16,721 bases of DNA. It comes from Hondaea fermentalgiana. Lineage: Eukaryota > Sar > Bigyra > Thraustochytrida > Thraustochytriidae. Of this stretch, positions 1 through 7,209 are shown one piece after another. Below the pieces are notes generated by a model. It was given only the letters and a program-made list of their open reading frames with translations. It did no database searches and had not been told where the DNA came from. Position 1 is the first letter of the stretch, and each line of letters begins with the position of its first letter. Location: the NCBI GenBank assembly GCA_014084085.1, contig NPFB01000185.1, positions 31,321-48,041 of the forward strand, in the 5' to 3' direction. Position numbers and translations under genes: made by a program.

Positions 1-873
1 GCGGCTCGCCAGGCAGACGCCCGGCGGCCGCGAGCAGGTGCGCGGGCGAGCAGCTCCCTGCGCGGGCCCGGGCCTGCGCGCGAGTCGTGCACAGCGCGCG
101 CCCGGCGGCAGACGACGCGGGTTTGGCTTGGCTTTGCCAGCTTGAAGAAACGAGGCCTCGAAGGGACGGACTTTGAGGGGTCCCGGACCTCTTCACGATC
201 CCCTGTGTGGAGGACGAGTACGAGCAGGCGTGGGCCGGGAGGCAGAAGAAGTCCGTCTTCGTGGTCGGTAGGCTCGGGCTTGGGCTTGGGCTCGGGCTTG
301 GATCTTGATCTTGGTCTGGATATGGATTTTGGTTGTGCCTGCCTGGGCTGGTTCATCTTGGGCTTGAGCTTGGAATCGGCGCTTGGCTTCCTTGGACCCA
401 TGCGCTGGAGATCGGTCAGATGTGCCAGAAAGTTGGGGAGGGGCCAGAGGGAAGAAATGTGCCAAGACAGCTTCGACGGTGGCCGAAAACACGTAGGGAA
501 GAGAAAGAGGGCAAGGCGGAGAAAGAAAACACGATGTGTCCAATGGTCGAAAGCTGTCAGTTATTGTAAAGGAGATAAGATTCGCGCCAAAGGAAAAAAG
601 AAATGAAGACGGTTGCGGCGCGTTGGCTTGTAAAGTCGTTCGTTGCTCATCTTGTGTGTGATAAAGGTCACGCTCTTTATGGGTGCTGGATTCTAATTCG
701 CTAGAGAGGAGGGGGCAAACAAAGCAAAAGAGCAAACAAACGGGGGCGCTTGGTCGAGATGAGAGAACCACAAGCTAGCTTGTGCTTGTCTGAGGGCAAT
801 CCAAGAGCAGTGTTGCGCGCGCATCTATCTTTGTTTTGTCATGAAAGAAGCGGGAAAAAGATGTCATGATCTT
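1..873. other. left flank, no secure gene
   Basis: No convincing gene is visible. The first 120 bases are very GC-rich. Around 271-315 there is an imperfect hexamer tract of GGGCTT/GGGCTC units that runs into GATCTT units. Open frames on both strands cover this stretch, but they translate to Arg/Ser/Ala/Gln-rich low-complexity sequence without recognisable motifs. One short plus-strand frame from about 178 to 308 (ending in TGA) has a more protein-like composition in its first 29 codons, roughly 180-264. It could be the tail of a gene entering from the left or an exon, but the support is weak. The segment next to 873 is the 3' flank of the minus-strand APS kinase gene. Confidence 0.5.
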
Positions 874-1976
874 TTACGCCTTGATGATGCCCTTCTCCTT
901 GAGGAAGGCAATGGTCTTCTCGCAAGACTCCTCAACGCTGAGCTGGTGGGTGGGGAGAACGAGCTCCGGGGCGTCGGGGGCCTCGTAGGGGTCGTCGATG
1001 CCGGTAAAGTTCTTGATCTCACCAGCGCGGGCCTTCTTGTAGAGACCCTTGGGGTCGCGGGACTCGGCGACCTCGAGGGGGACGTCCGCGAAGACCTCGA
1101 AGAAGGGCACGCCCATGCGCTCGTGGATCTCGCGAGCCTTCTCGCGGCTGCGCTTGTAGGGGCTGATGAAGGAGGTGATAGCAATCACGCCACTGTCGGC
1201 GAAGAGAGCGGCGACCTCGCCAATGCGGCGGAGGTTCTCCTCGCGGTCCTCGGCGCTGAAGCCGAGGCCGGCGTTAAGGCCGAAGCGGATGTTGTCCTGC
1301 GTAGAGGCGTTAACAAGACACAAAAGAACGAAGAGGATCACAGAAGCGAGTCGTCATACCGTCATCGGGAAGAGTCAGTCAGTCAGTCAGTCAGTCAGTC
1401 GATCGATTGATTTGTTGAAACAAGAGGGTTCTTGAACACGCGAGAACGGGACGATGCGGAAAAGACTTACACCGCTGTGAAGAGCCACGTGATCGCACAA
1501 ACAATGGGATGAAAGAAGTACAGGAAATGATAGATGCAAGCACATCGAGGGGACGCAAAGAGGCAAAAGGTTAGCGAACGTGCGGCAAGAAGAAGATGGT
1601 GTCGCTCAATTGCAGCGGGAAAAGAGGGGGAAACTTACTCGAGACGGTAGGCCTGGACGCCAGCCTCGAGGAGCTTGTGCTCGAGGGCGGCGCCGACGGT
1701 GGACTTGCCACTGCCAGAGAGGCCGGTCACCCAGAGGGTGGCACCAACGTGCTTGGACTTGAGGTAGTTCTGGCGCTCCTCGCGGGTGAGGAGGGCATCC
1801 GACCAGATGACGTTCTCGTTGTGCGAGGACTTGATGTTGGTGGTCACATCCTTGTGGCCGCTCTGGGTCTCGTCCTTGACGCCAGTGGACATGCTCATGG
1901 CGCCAACGCGGCGGCCGAGGATGTTCTCGGCGCGGGCAGCGACAGAGCCGCTCTTGGTGGCAACGGTCTTGAACAT
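874..1976 (-). CDS. MET14: adenylylsulfate (APS) kinase, three exons with a 4-nt microexon
   Basis: APS kinase phosphorylates adenosine 5'-phosphosulfate with ATP to make PAPS, the activated sulfate donor. Exons read on the minus strand are 1976-1639, 1474-1471 and 1296-874, giving 254 residues. Visible motifs are the P-loop GLSGSGKST (85-93), LDGDN (112-116), FISPYK (158-163) with the family's active-site Ser at 159, and [17 protein letters not shown] (197-213). There is no ATP-sulfurylase domain, so it is monofunctional, unlike animal PAPS synthase. Residues 1-33 are rich in Ala/Ser/Arg/Thr with only one acidic residue; this could be an organelle-targeting sequence, which is inference. The start is the first Met in frame with the kinase. 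CACAG lies 4 nt before the ATG and could be the acceptor of a 5'UTR intron. Exon 1 cannot join exon 3 directly because the frame breaks. The family call is very secure and the exon model strong. Confidence 0.96.
1373..1400. repeat. (AGTC)7 microsatellite in APS kinase intron 2
   Basis: There are seven perfect AGTC units, followed by GATCGATTGATT. The tract lies inside the 174-nt second intron of the APS kinase gene, so length variation would not affect the protein. Its nearness to the 4-nt microexon could matter for splicing, which is inference. Confidence 0.95.
1471..1474 (-). other. MET14: 4-nt microexon of the APS kinase gene
   Basis: On the minus strand the sequence reads TTCACAG, then CGGT, then GTAAGT. 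Exon 1 ends with GA before a GTAAGT donor (at 1638-1633), and exon 3 begins GACAAC after CGCAG. Inserting CGGT yields GAC GGT GAC AAC, which is the Asp-Gly-Asp-Asn of the invariant LDGDN motif, and it restores the frame. Flanking introns are 164 nt (1638-1475) and 174 nt (1470-1297). I scanned 1297-1638 for the pattern AG-YGGN-GT on the minus strand and found only this site. Confidence 0.88.
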
Positions 1977-2350
1977 GATCTGTGCTTTCGTAATTCTCTC
2001 CTGCGATTCCGTCCAGCGTCAGCCTCTCGCTCCCTTTCTCCCTCGCGCGGTGCTTTGCTCAGCTTCCCGCGCCTCTCCTGGCCGCGTCGCCTCTTCTCGT
2101 CGCCGTGTCCAAGACGGCCGGCCGGCCGGCCATGCCTCCTGCGCAGCCGCACGATCGCCCTCCTCCATCCATCCATCTCGGCCTCTTTCTCGCAAGAAGA
2201 CGCGGCGCTCGCTGCCTCGCGAGGCGAGCTCGCGAGCGCGCCTCCGGCTTCTCCCTCCCTCCCTCCCTCCCTCCCGCGCGTCGCGCGCACGCACCTGTTG
2301 TCTGGCTCGGGCTGGCTGGCGTCTCTCGGGTTTGGCCGCCTGCGCGGCGT

Positions 2351-2390
2351 CGATCAATCAATCGATCGATCGATCGATTCGATCTCGATC
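2351..2390. repeat. GATC/ATCA tetranucleotide tract
   Basis: A run of CGATCAATCA followed by repeated CGAT units and then CGATTCGATCTCGATC. It is self-complementary, so it could form a hairpin. It lies about 375-415 nt upstream of the APS kinase start codon on that gene's strand. Confidence 0.9.
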
Positions 2391-2447
2391 GCCCTCACAT
2401 TGGCCGCTGCCATTGCGTTGAGAGCATCATGCTGGCCGGGTATAATA

Positions 2448-2457
2448 CTAGGCCTAG
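2448..2457. promoter_or_regulatory. CTAGGCCTAG palindrome next to a TATAATA element
   Basis: A perfect 10-bp palindrome directly follows TATAATAC (2441-2448). It lies about 470 nt upstream of the APS kinase ATG. The 8-bp core TAGGCCTA recurs at 3102-3109 and 15672-15679, always between genes. A regulatory role is inferred from recurrence and position only. Confidence 0.3.
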
Positions 2458-2618
2458 CACACAAGCAGTCTGGAAAAAAGGAAAAGAAAGCATCGCATTC
2501 ATTCCCGCCGTCTTTCCAGGAAAGAACGCGATGACGGTCACACGAGAGCGCATGGTGGAGAAGGAGCAGGAGGAAGGAAAGCACAACCACGTTTGTCGTC
2601 TTCAGGATGTTTGTGGAT

Positions 2619-2652
2619 GGAGGAGGAGGAGGAGGAGGAGGAGGAGGAGGAG
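2619..2652. repeat. (GGA)n microsatellite
   Basis: About 11 consecutive GGA units between genes. The strand asymmetry is strong (purine only on plus). Frames through it read as poly-Glu, poly-Gly or poly-Arg and are not evidence of a gene. Confidence 0.93.
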
Positions 2653-2900
2653 TATACTTTCTACATGTGCGACTAGGTCGATGCTGAGAGCGAGGCGGAA
2701 TCGATGATGGGTGGATGCGAAGGCAAGGATTTTTAGGAAAATGGCGAGGCGAGGTCTTGCGGAGCTGTCACGTCGTCGGCGATATAGTGCTCGTCGTCTG
2801 CGACGGCTGCACCAGCGCGAAGGGGCGCGCATGGGTTGGTCTCAGTCAGCAGCCACAGAAGAAGAAGAAGAAGAACAAGACTTGGGCGTCCGCGAGAGAG

Positions 2901-3097
2901 CAGCTGCAGCTGCAGCTGCAGCAGCTCAAAATCCTCGATCCTCGGCTGCGACGCTTTTGATGATCATCATAAATGATCGATGGTCAAAGGCAGCCACTCC
3001 ATGCCAGCATCAGCAGCAGCAGCAGCTGCAGCTGCAGCAGCCAACCGAGAGAAGATCGGATCGCGGACGGACACGCAGCTGCAGCTGCAGCTGCAGT
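2901..3097. repeat. three CAGCTG/CAG palindromic repeat blocks
   Basis: Blocks of alternating CAGCTG/GCAGCTGCAG lie at about 2901-2926, 3005-3042 (with a CAG run) and 3075-3096. Each is almost fully self-complementary and would fold on itself in single-stranded form. CAGCTG is also an E-box core. No coding interpretation is supported. Confidence 0.85.
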
Positions 3098-3100
3098 CAG

Positions 3101-3110
3101 CTAGGCCTAA
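3101..3110. promoter_or_regulatory. second copy of the TAGGCCTA motif
   Basis: CTAGGCCTAA follows the third CAGCTG block directly and precedes TGTAAAAAGG. It lies about 1.0 kb upstream of the ATG at 4132. See the copies at 2448 and 15671. The function is unknown. Confidence 0.25.
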
Positions 3111-4031
3111 TGTAAAAAGGGCGGAGCGGAGCGGCCCCGCCGAGCATTGCTGCCGCAGCAGCCAGGCAGGCGAAACGTCATCGCCGGCTGGAAGATAAGA
3201 GAAGAGACCGCCGCAGGGTGGAGCCGTAGCCTTGTGGCCCTGCGCCCATCTGTTTGGCGGGCCTGCCTGCTCTGCGTCCACTCCATTCCATTCCATTTCC
3301 ACTCCACTTCAATCCGAGTCCTCTCCGGGCATTGAATAGTGTTAGTGGACTGACTCAGACTCGGACTCGGGCTCGAACTCGGACTGTGAGATACAGATTG
3401 TTCTTGAGAGCGTTTAGTGAAGGAGCCTTCTCAACTTGTCTTGATGACCAACCAAGAACTGTCAACGAGAGCGCTAGGAAAGAAACTCCAAGACCTTCGC
3501 GACCGCGGCGTCGAATCCTTCACGTGCCACCAGACCCGACAACATTACAATTCTTTATACAATAAAATGACTCCTGGTCGCACAGAGTTTCCGCGAACTC
3601 TCGCGCTGTCACGCACCTCTTACAAAACTCCAAAACATTAATTATATCATGTATCTGTTCGTAAACCTAGTCCGATGAGCGAAAATGACCGCCACAAGAC
3701 ACAGATTAAAACAATTACGATAGTACTGAGAAATGCTACGGGGTCCGGTGCGCGGGTTTTCAGAGGCCGGGGTTGGTGGCCTGGGATAAAGGGAGAAAGA
3801 AGGAGTGGGCAGACGCGCATCCAACCACACGATCGATTGATTGATTCTCAGTCGCCGCCGCCACCGCGCCGCCAGCCGCCGATCGCCGCCGCGAGGCCGT
3901 AGCTCGGCAGCCCCGTCCGCGCCGCACCGCTCCGTGTCCGCGGGCTTGTCCGCCCGCCCGCCCGCGTCACTTTCCAGGCAAGGCGTCGCGAGAGAGCGAC
4001 CGACCTTGCGAAGCACAAGGCGCTCGTGCTG

Positions 4032-4116
4032 CAGCACCAGCACCAGCACCAGCACCAGCACCAGCAGCAACCTCAGCAAGAAGAGAGAGCCCTCGCAGCA
4101 GCAGCAGCAGCAGCAG
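4032..4116 (+). repeat. (CAGCAC)n and (CAG)7 tracts in the 5' leader
   Basis: CAG-CAC alternation runs from about 4032 to 4070. A pure (CAG)7 occupies 4096-4116, ending 15 nt before the ATG at 4132. The tracts lie in frame with the following gene but upstream of its first Met, so they are probably 5'UTR and not poly-Gln/Ser protein. A variable repeat this close to the start codon could affect translation, which is inference. Confidence 0.8.
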
Positions 4117-4131
4117 AGAAAGAAGAAGATA

Positions 4132-5697
4132 ATGTCGTCGTCCAGCAAGGCCGTGGCCGTGGGCATGGCGGCCGGCGTGGCCGTCCTGACCGCCGGACTC
4201 CTGTATCTTTTGACGCGCCCCGTGGGCAGCAAGAAGAGCGCCGCAAGCGAGGGCGCCGCCGGCGCCGAGGGTGAAGTCGCTGGCAACAAGCCCAAGCTGG
4301 GCAAGGAGGCCATGATCCGCATCTTTGAGCGCATCACCGGCATGATGCAAATGGTTGTCATGAACCTGGCAGAGCACGAGCAAAAGGTGCGCATGTCCGT
4401 GGAGAGCCGCGGCAAGCAGATCTCGCACGAGGAGATGGAGCAGTACCTGATGACCCAGTTCCGTCAGGCCATGGCCGAGGTCGAGCAGACCGTGTACAAG
4501 GAAAACAACACCACCGAGGAAGAGGTTCGCCAGGCGACCAAGTACTACGAGGACGACGAGGACTTCAACAAGACGCTCCTCAAGCTCAAGCGCCTGTTTA
4601 AGGCCGTCACCGGCCAGCAGCAAACCCAGCTCCCCGAGGTCCCAAAAGAGGTCACCATGGAAAAGGTGCTCCAGATCATGTCCGAGACCATGGATGGCGT
4701 CAACATTGTCCTCGAGAGCATCCACAAGGAGCTCGCCGACTCGGGCCTGTCCCCGGAGTCGACCGAGTTCAAGGCTGAGCTCCAGCAGCGCTACCTCGAT
4801 CGCGTCGGACGCGTGCGCGCCGAGGTTCATAGCAAGCACAACATTAGCGAGGTACGTGAGAGTTTCAGAGGCAAGAGAGAGAGAAAGTGGGAGAGGCGTG
4901 AAAGAGGCTTTTCTTTGTCATGTCGGGGCGGGACTGTACATCCCAACACCCCTCAAGCAAGGAGTGAGATGATGATGGGGATGAAGAGAACACAATCACA
5001 CACGTTACATCCCGACGCCAGGCCCATCAGCCTGGCACCGATGACGACTTGATTAATTCTGCAATCCGGACCCTGGTATCTTCTTCTGTTGTAAAGACCG
5101 TGACGAGATGAGAGAGAGAAAGAGTGAAAGAGAGAGGGGGAGAGCATTTGTGGAGTGAGGCATCGCTTCGTCGGATCGGAAAAGTATTCATTCCGTCACG
5201 TCACGCAACACCACGCCTTGCCACGAATGGATACAATGCAACGCAACTACAACTACGCCAGTTTGAGTATGGTCGACGCGCTTCTCACGTGTTGTCCATA
5301 ATTACTGAGCGTTAGATTGAAGGTCCTACTAGTGAACCTGCACAGTGACTCCTCCACTGTTTGGGTATGATCACGGGTCCACAATCAGTCGGTCGCTTCT
5401 CATAGACAAGACTTTACAGACTGGATGAGCTCAAGACGAGGAAAGGGCGGGCTTGGAGAAGGGTAGAGCGCAGTGGAGAAGAGGGGGTCTCGGCAACTGC
5501 ATTCACCCATGTGAGCAGGAAGAGAATGGAGGAAAACTGACTTTTTCGATCTTGTTTATTCTTTACAACGCGCACAGGAGTTGTTACACGCGGCCGTGAT
5601 CAAGTACCAGCAGGTGCCTTCGTTCCAGCAAGAGCTCATGAAGATCTCCAACACGCACCGCGCGCGCCTGGAGAAACTTGGCTTCCAGGATAGCTAA
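4132..5697 (+). CDS. membrane-anchored helical protein with a duplicated module, two exons, function unknown
   Basis: I do not recognise this family. Exons are 4132-4851 and 5578-5697 (phase 0, GAG then GTACGT; acceptor CACAG), giving 279 residues. Residues about 6-28 form a hydrophobic segment (VAVGMAAGVAVLTAGLLYLL) followed by Arg/Lys, typical of an N-terminal signal anchor with a cytosolic C-terminal body; which membrane is unknown. After an Ala/Gly/Glu linker the rest looks all-helical. The body seems to be two diverged copies of a module of about 100 residues. Each copy carries N-x-[TS]-E-E-x(6)-[AT]-like helix starts, then K-Y and F-x3-L-x-K: NNTTEEEVRQATKYYEDD in copy 1 and HNISEELLHAAVIKYQQV in copy 2. 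The intron splits copy 2 inside that motif. The start is the first in-frame Met, after a CAG-rich leader. The gene is secure; its function is open. Confidence 0.85.
4852..5577 (+). other. 726-nt intron of the membrane-anchored protein gene
   Basis: The donor is GAG/GTACGTGAG and the acceptor CGCACAG. A CTGAC at about 5536-5540, followed by a T-rich stretch, is a good branchpoint and polypyrimidine candidate about 37 nt from the acceptor. The intron is 4 to 11 times longer than the other introns here (66-174 nt). It contains GA-rich stretches and a perfect 7-bp hairpin, GCCAGGC-CCATCA-GCCTGGC, at 5017-5036. I saw no snoRNA or gene in it. Confidence 0.85.
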
Positions 5698-5948
5698 ATT
5701 CGTTACAACAATGACCGTGCCCCTCCCCCCATCCTTCCTTCTTTCCTTCAAGTCCTTCGTTTACCTATTCTTTTTTCTTTCGTGCTGCCCAACGTTGAAT
5801 TGACTCGTCACCTCCGGACGCTGACTCTCGGACCGGTCTGCCCACGCGTCTGCCAATCCCTTAATAGAGCCGAGCTGAGCCGCGGCGCGCAGTGCTGTCC
5901 CATCAAACAATGGGCAGTCACTTGCTCGCTCACTCGGTGGATGGGTGT
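5698..5948. other. convergent 3' intergenic segment
   Basis: This 251-bp spacer lies between the stop codon at 5697 (plus strand) and the CWC15 stop at 5949 (minus strand). It must hold both 3'UTRs and 3' end signals. It starts with a C/T-rich stretch (about 5718-5780). I see no gene. Confidence 0.6.
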
Positions 5949-6728
5949 TCACGGAATGTATTTCTTCAAGAAGGCCCTATGAAAGTCGTTGCGTAGCGTA
6001 TCGTTGATAAATCTCTTCTTGGGCGCTTGCTCCCCGCGGGCCTGGTTTTGAAACACCACGTCGGCGTCCCATCGTCGCTTGAGGGTCGTTGAAGCAGTTG
6101 CACCCGAAGCGATAGATGCTGAGTCTGAAAGCATGGCCTCTTGTCTTCGTGCTTTTGCCGAGATTTCCTCCTCTTCGGCCTGCTTGCGCGCGGCCTCCTC
6201 TTGTCGTTCTTTCTTGATGCGCTCCAGCTCACGAGCGAGCTCTTCTTCGTCGTCCGAGTCTGAGTCCGAGTCATCATCATCATCGTCGTCGTTGTCGTCC
6301 GCGCCGTTCTCGTCTTCGGAGGCGCTCGAGACCTCGTCGTCCTTGTCGTCGAATTGCGCGAGATCGTCATCCTCATCTCCTTCTTCTTCCTCCTCTTTGC
6401 GTTTTTCTTTGGCGCCACCACCGCCATCCTTGCCCTCACTTATTATCCTTTTCTCCCTCACGCCCGCGCCCGTGTCCATGTCCTTTTCGGCATCGGCGAC
6501 GCGAAGGACGTCACTTTTGACGGCAGCAAGCTCTCGTCGCTCGAGGTCCTCGAGCGAAGCGTCCGTCTCAAGCTGTTCTGCCTGGCGCAGCTTGAGCTTG
6601 GTGTACCCGGTCGCGTCCTTGCGGCTGCGCTGCGCGCTGCCGACGCCACCCGTGCGGAAGTTGCCCTTGTCGAAGGTGTCGCCCGTCGCCTGCGCCGCTT
6701 TCCACGTCGGCAAGTGCGAGTGCGCCAT
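5949..6728 (-). CDS. CWC15: spliceosome-associated protein CWC15 (Cwf15/AD-002 family)
   Basis: CWC15 is a small, largely disordered component of the Prp19/NTC-associated part of the activated spliceosome in the nucleus. The single-exon reading frame gives 259 residues, slightly longer than typical members of about 230. The decisive part is the C-terminus (about 216-259): [17 protein letters not shown], then [22 protein letters not shown], which matches the family's signature tail. The N-terminus starts [13 protein letters not shown] and includes a GYTKLKLRQ stretch. The middle is a very acidic Asp/Glu/Ser tract (about 105-165) followed by a charged helix ending [12 protein letters not shown]. 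It is divergent from SF1, with 481 bp between the start codons. Long plus-strand frames across this gene are antisense shadows of the acidic tract. Confidence 0.95.
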   Translation of the reverse strand: MAHSHLPTWKAAQATGDTFDKGNFRTGGVGSAQRSRKDATGYTKLKLRQAEQLETDASLEDLERRELAAVKSDVLRVADAEKDMDTGAGVREKRIISEGKDGGGGAKEKRKEEEEEGDEDDDLAQFDDKDDEVSSASEDENGADDNDDDDDDDSDSDSDDEEELARELERIKKERQEEAARKQAEEEEISAKARRQEAMLSDSASIASGATASTTLKRRWDADVVFQNQARGEQAPKKRFINDTLRNDFHRAFLKKYIP

Positions 6729-7209
6729 CCTCCCGAGCGCGGGTCCGCCTGCTCAGACGGAGTCCGCGCCTGGCTGCCTGGCTGCCTGCGCGTCGCGCAC
6801 GAGCGCCGCCGGCGAGGTGTCGGAGTTGGGCTGTCTGCCAGCCTTGTGCTCTTCTGGTTTTGGTTTTGGCTTTGCTTTTGCTTCTACTATCTCGCCTGCC
6901 ACGAGTCGCTCGCCGGCGCCGGCAGACCGCTTTCGGGCGCGCGCGCGAGACCTCGGTGCGCGGCGGCCCCGCGCGAGTCCGGCGCACCCGACGTGGCGCG
7001 CCGCGCGTCCGCTGTCGCGCTCGCGCCTCGAGAAACGAGATCTCCGCGCCCGCGAGAACGAGTGGCGCGGCGCGGCGCCGCAGCAGCTCGCGCTCGCGCT
7101 CGTGCTCGTGCTCGTGCTCGTGGGGCTGCTGCAGCTGCTGCTCGGAGTAGCGAGAGGATCTGCTGCATCGTACGGGGGCACGCACGCCTTTCGAGCTGGC
7201 TGTGCGAGG
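6729..7209. promoter_or_regulatory. shared upstream region of CWC15 and SF1
   Basis: The 481 bp between the two divergent start codons should contain both promoters. It is GC-rich and has CGCGCG runs, a TTTTGG/TTTGC stretch near 6855-6885, and a CTCGCG/CTCGTG repeat at about 7088-7121 running into CTGCTGCAGCTGCTG. I see no clear TATA box. A plus-strand frame stays open from here into SF1, but it has no Met between the CWC15 start and 7210. Confidence 0.5.

Larger units (their letters stand above)
1977..4131. other. repeat-rich intergenic region between the APS kinase and membrane-protein genes
   Basis: This 2.1-kb region separates two divergent genes and should hold both promoters. I see no convincing gene in it. 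Several open frames exist on both strands, but they follow repeats such as GGA, CAGCTG, CAG and GATC, or encode Arg/Ser-rich sequence. Notable contents are GATC-type repeats near 2351-2390, TATAATAC beside a CTAGGCCTAG palindrome (2441-2457), a GGA tract (2619-2652), three CAGCTG blocks, an imperfect GACTCG tract near 3355-3387, and an AATAAA at 3561-3566. The last could be a poly(A) signal, but no associated gene was found. Confidence 0.6.

Noticed and set aside
3417..3641. Short plus-strand open frame of 74 residues ending near an AATAAA
   Set aside because: No recognisable motif, and the AATAAA lies inside the frame; composition does not differ clearly from its surroundings.
3967..4839. 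290-residue minus-strand open frame
   Set aside because: Leu/His-rich shadow antisense to the membrane-anchored protein; no motif of its own.
4965..5310. Possible C/D-box snoRNA in the long intron (ATGATGA near 4967)
   Set aside because: The nearest CTGA on this strand is over 300 nt away and there is no terminal stem.
6079..7209. Long plus-strand open frame continuous with SF1, extending its N-terminus by more than 370 residues
   Set aside because: Its first part is the antisense of the acidic CWC15 tract (poly-Ser), and it has no Met between the CWC15 start and 7210.
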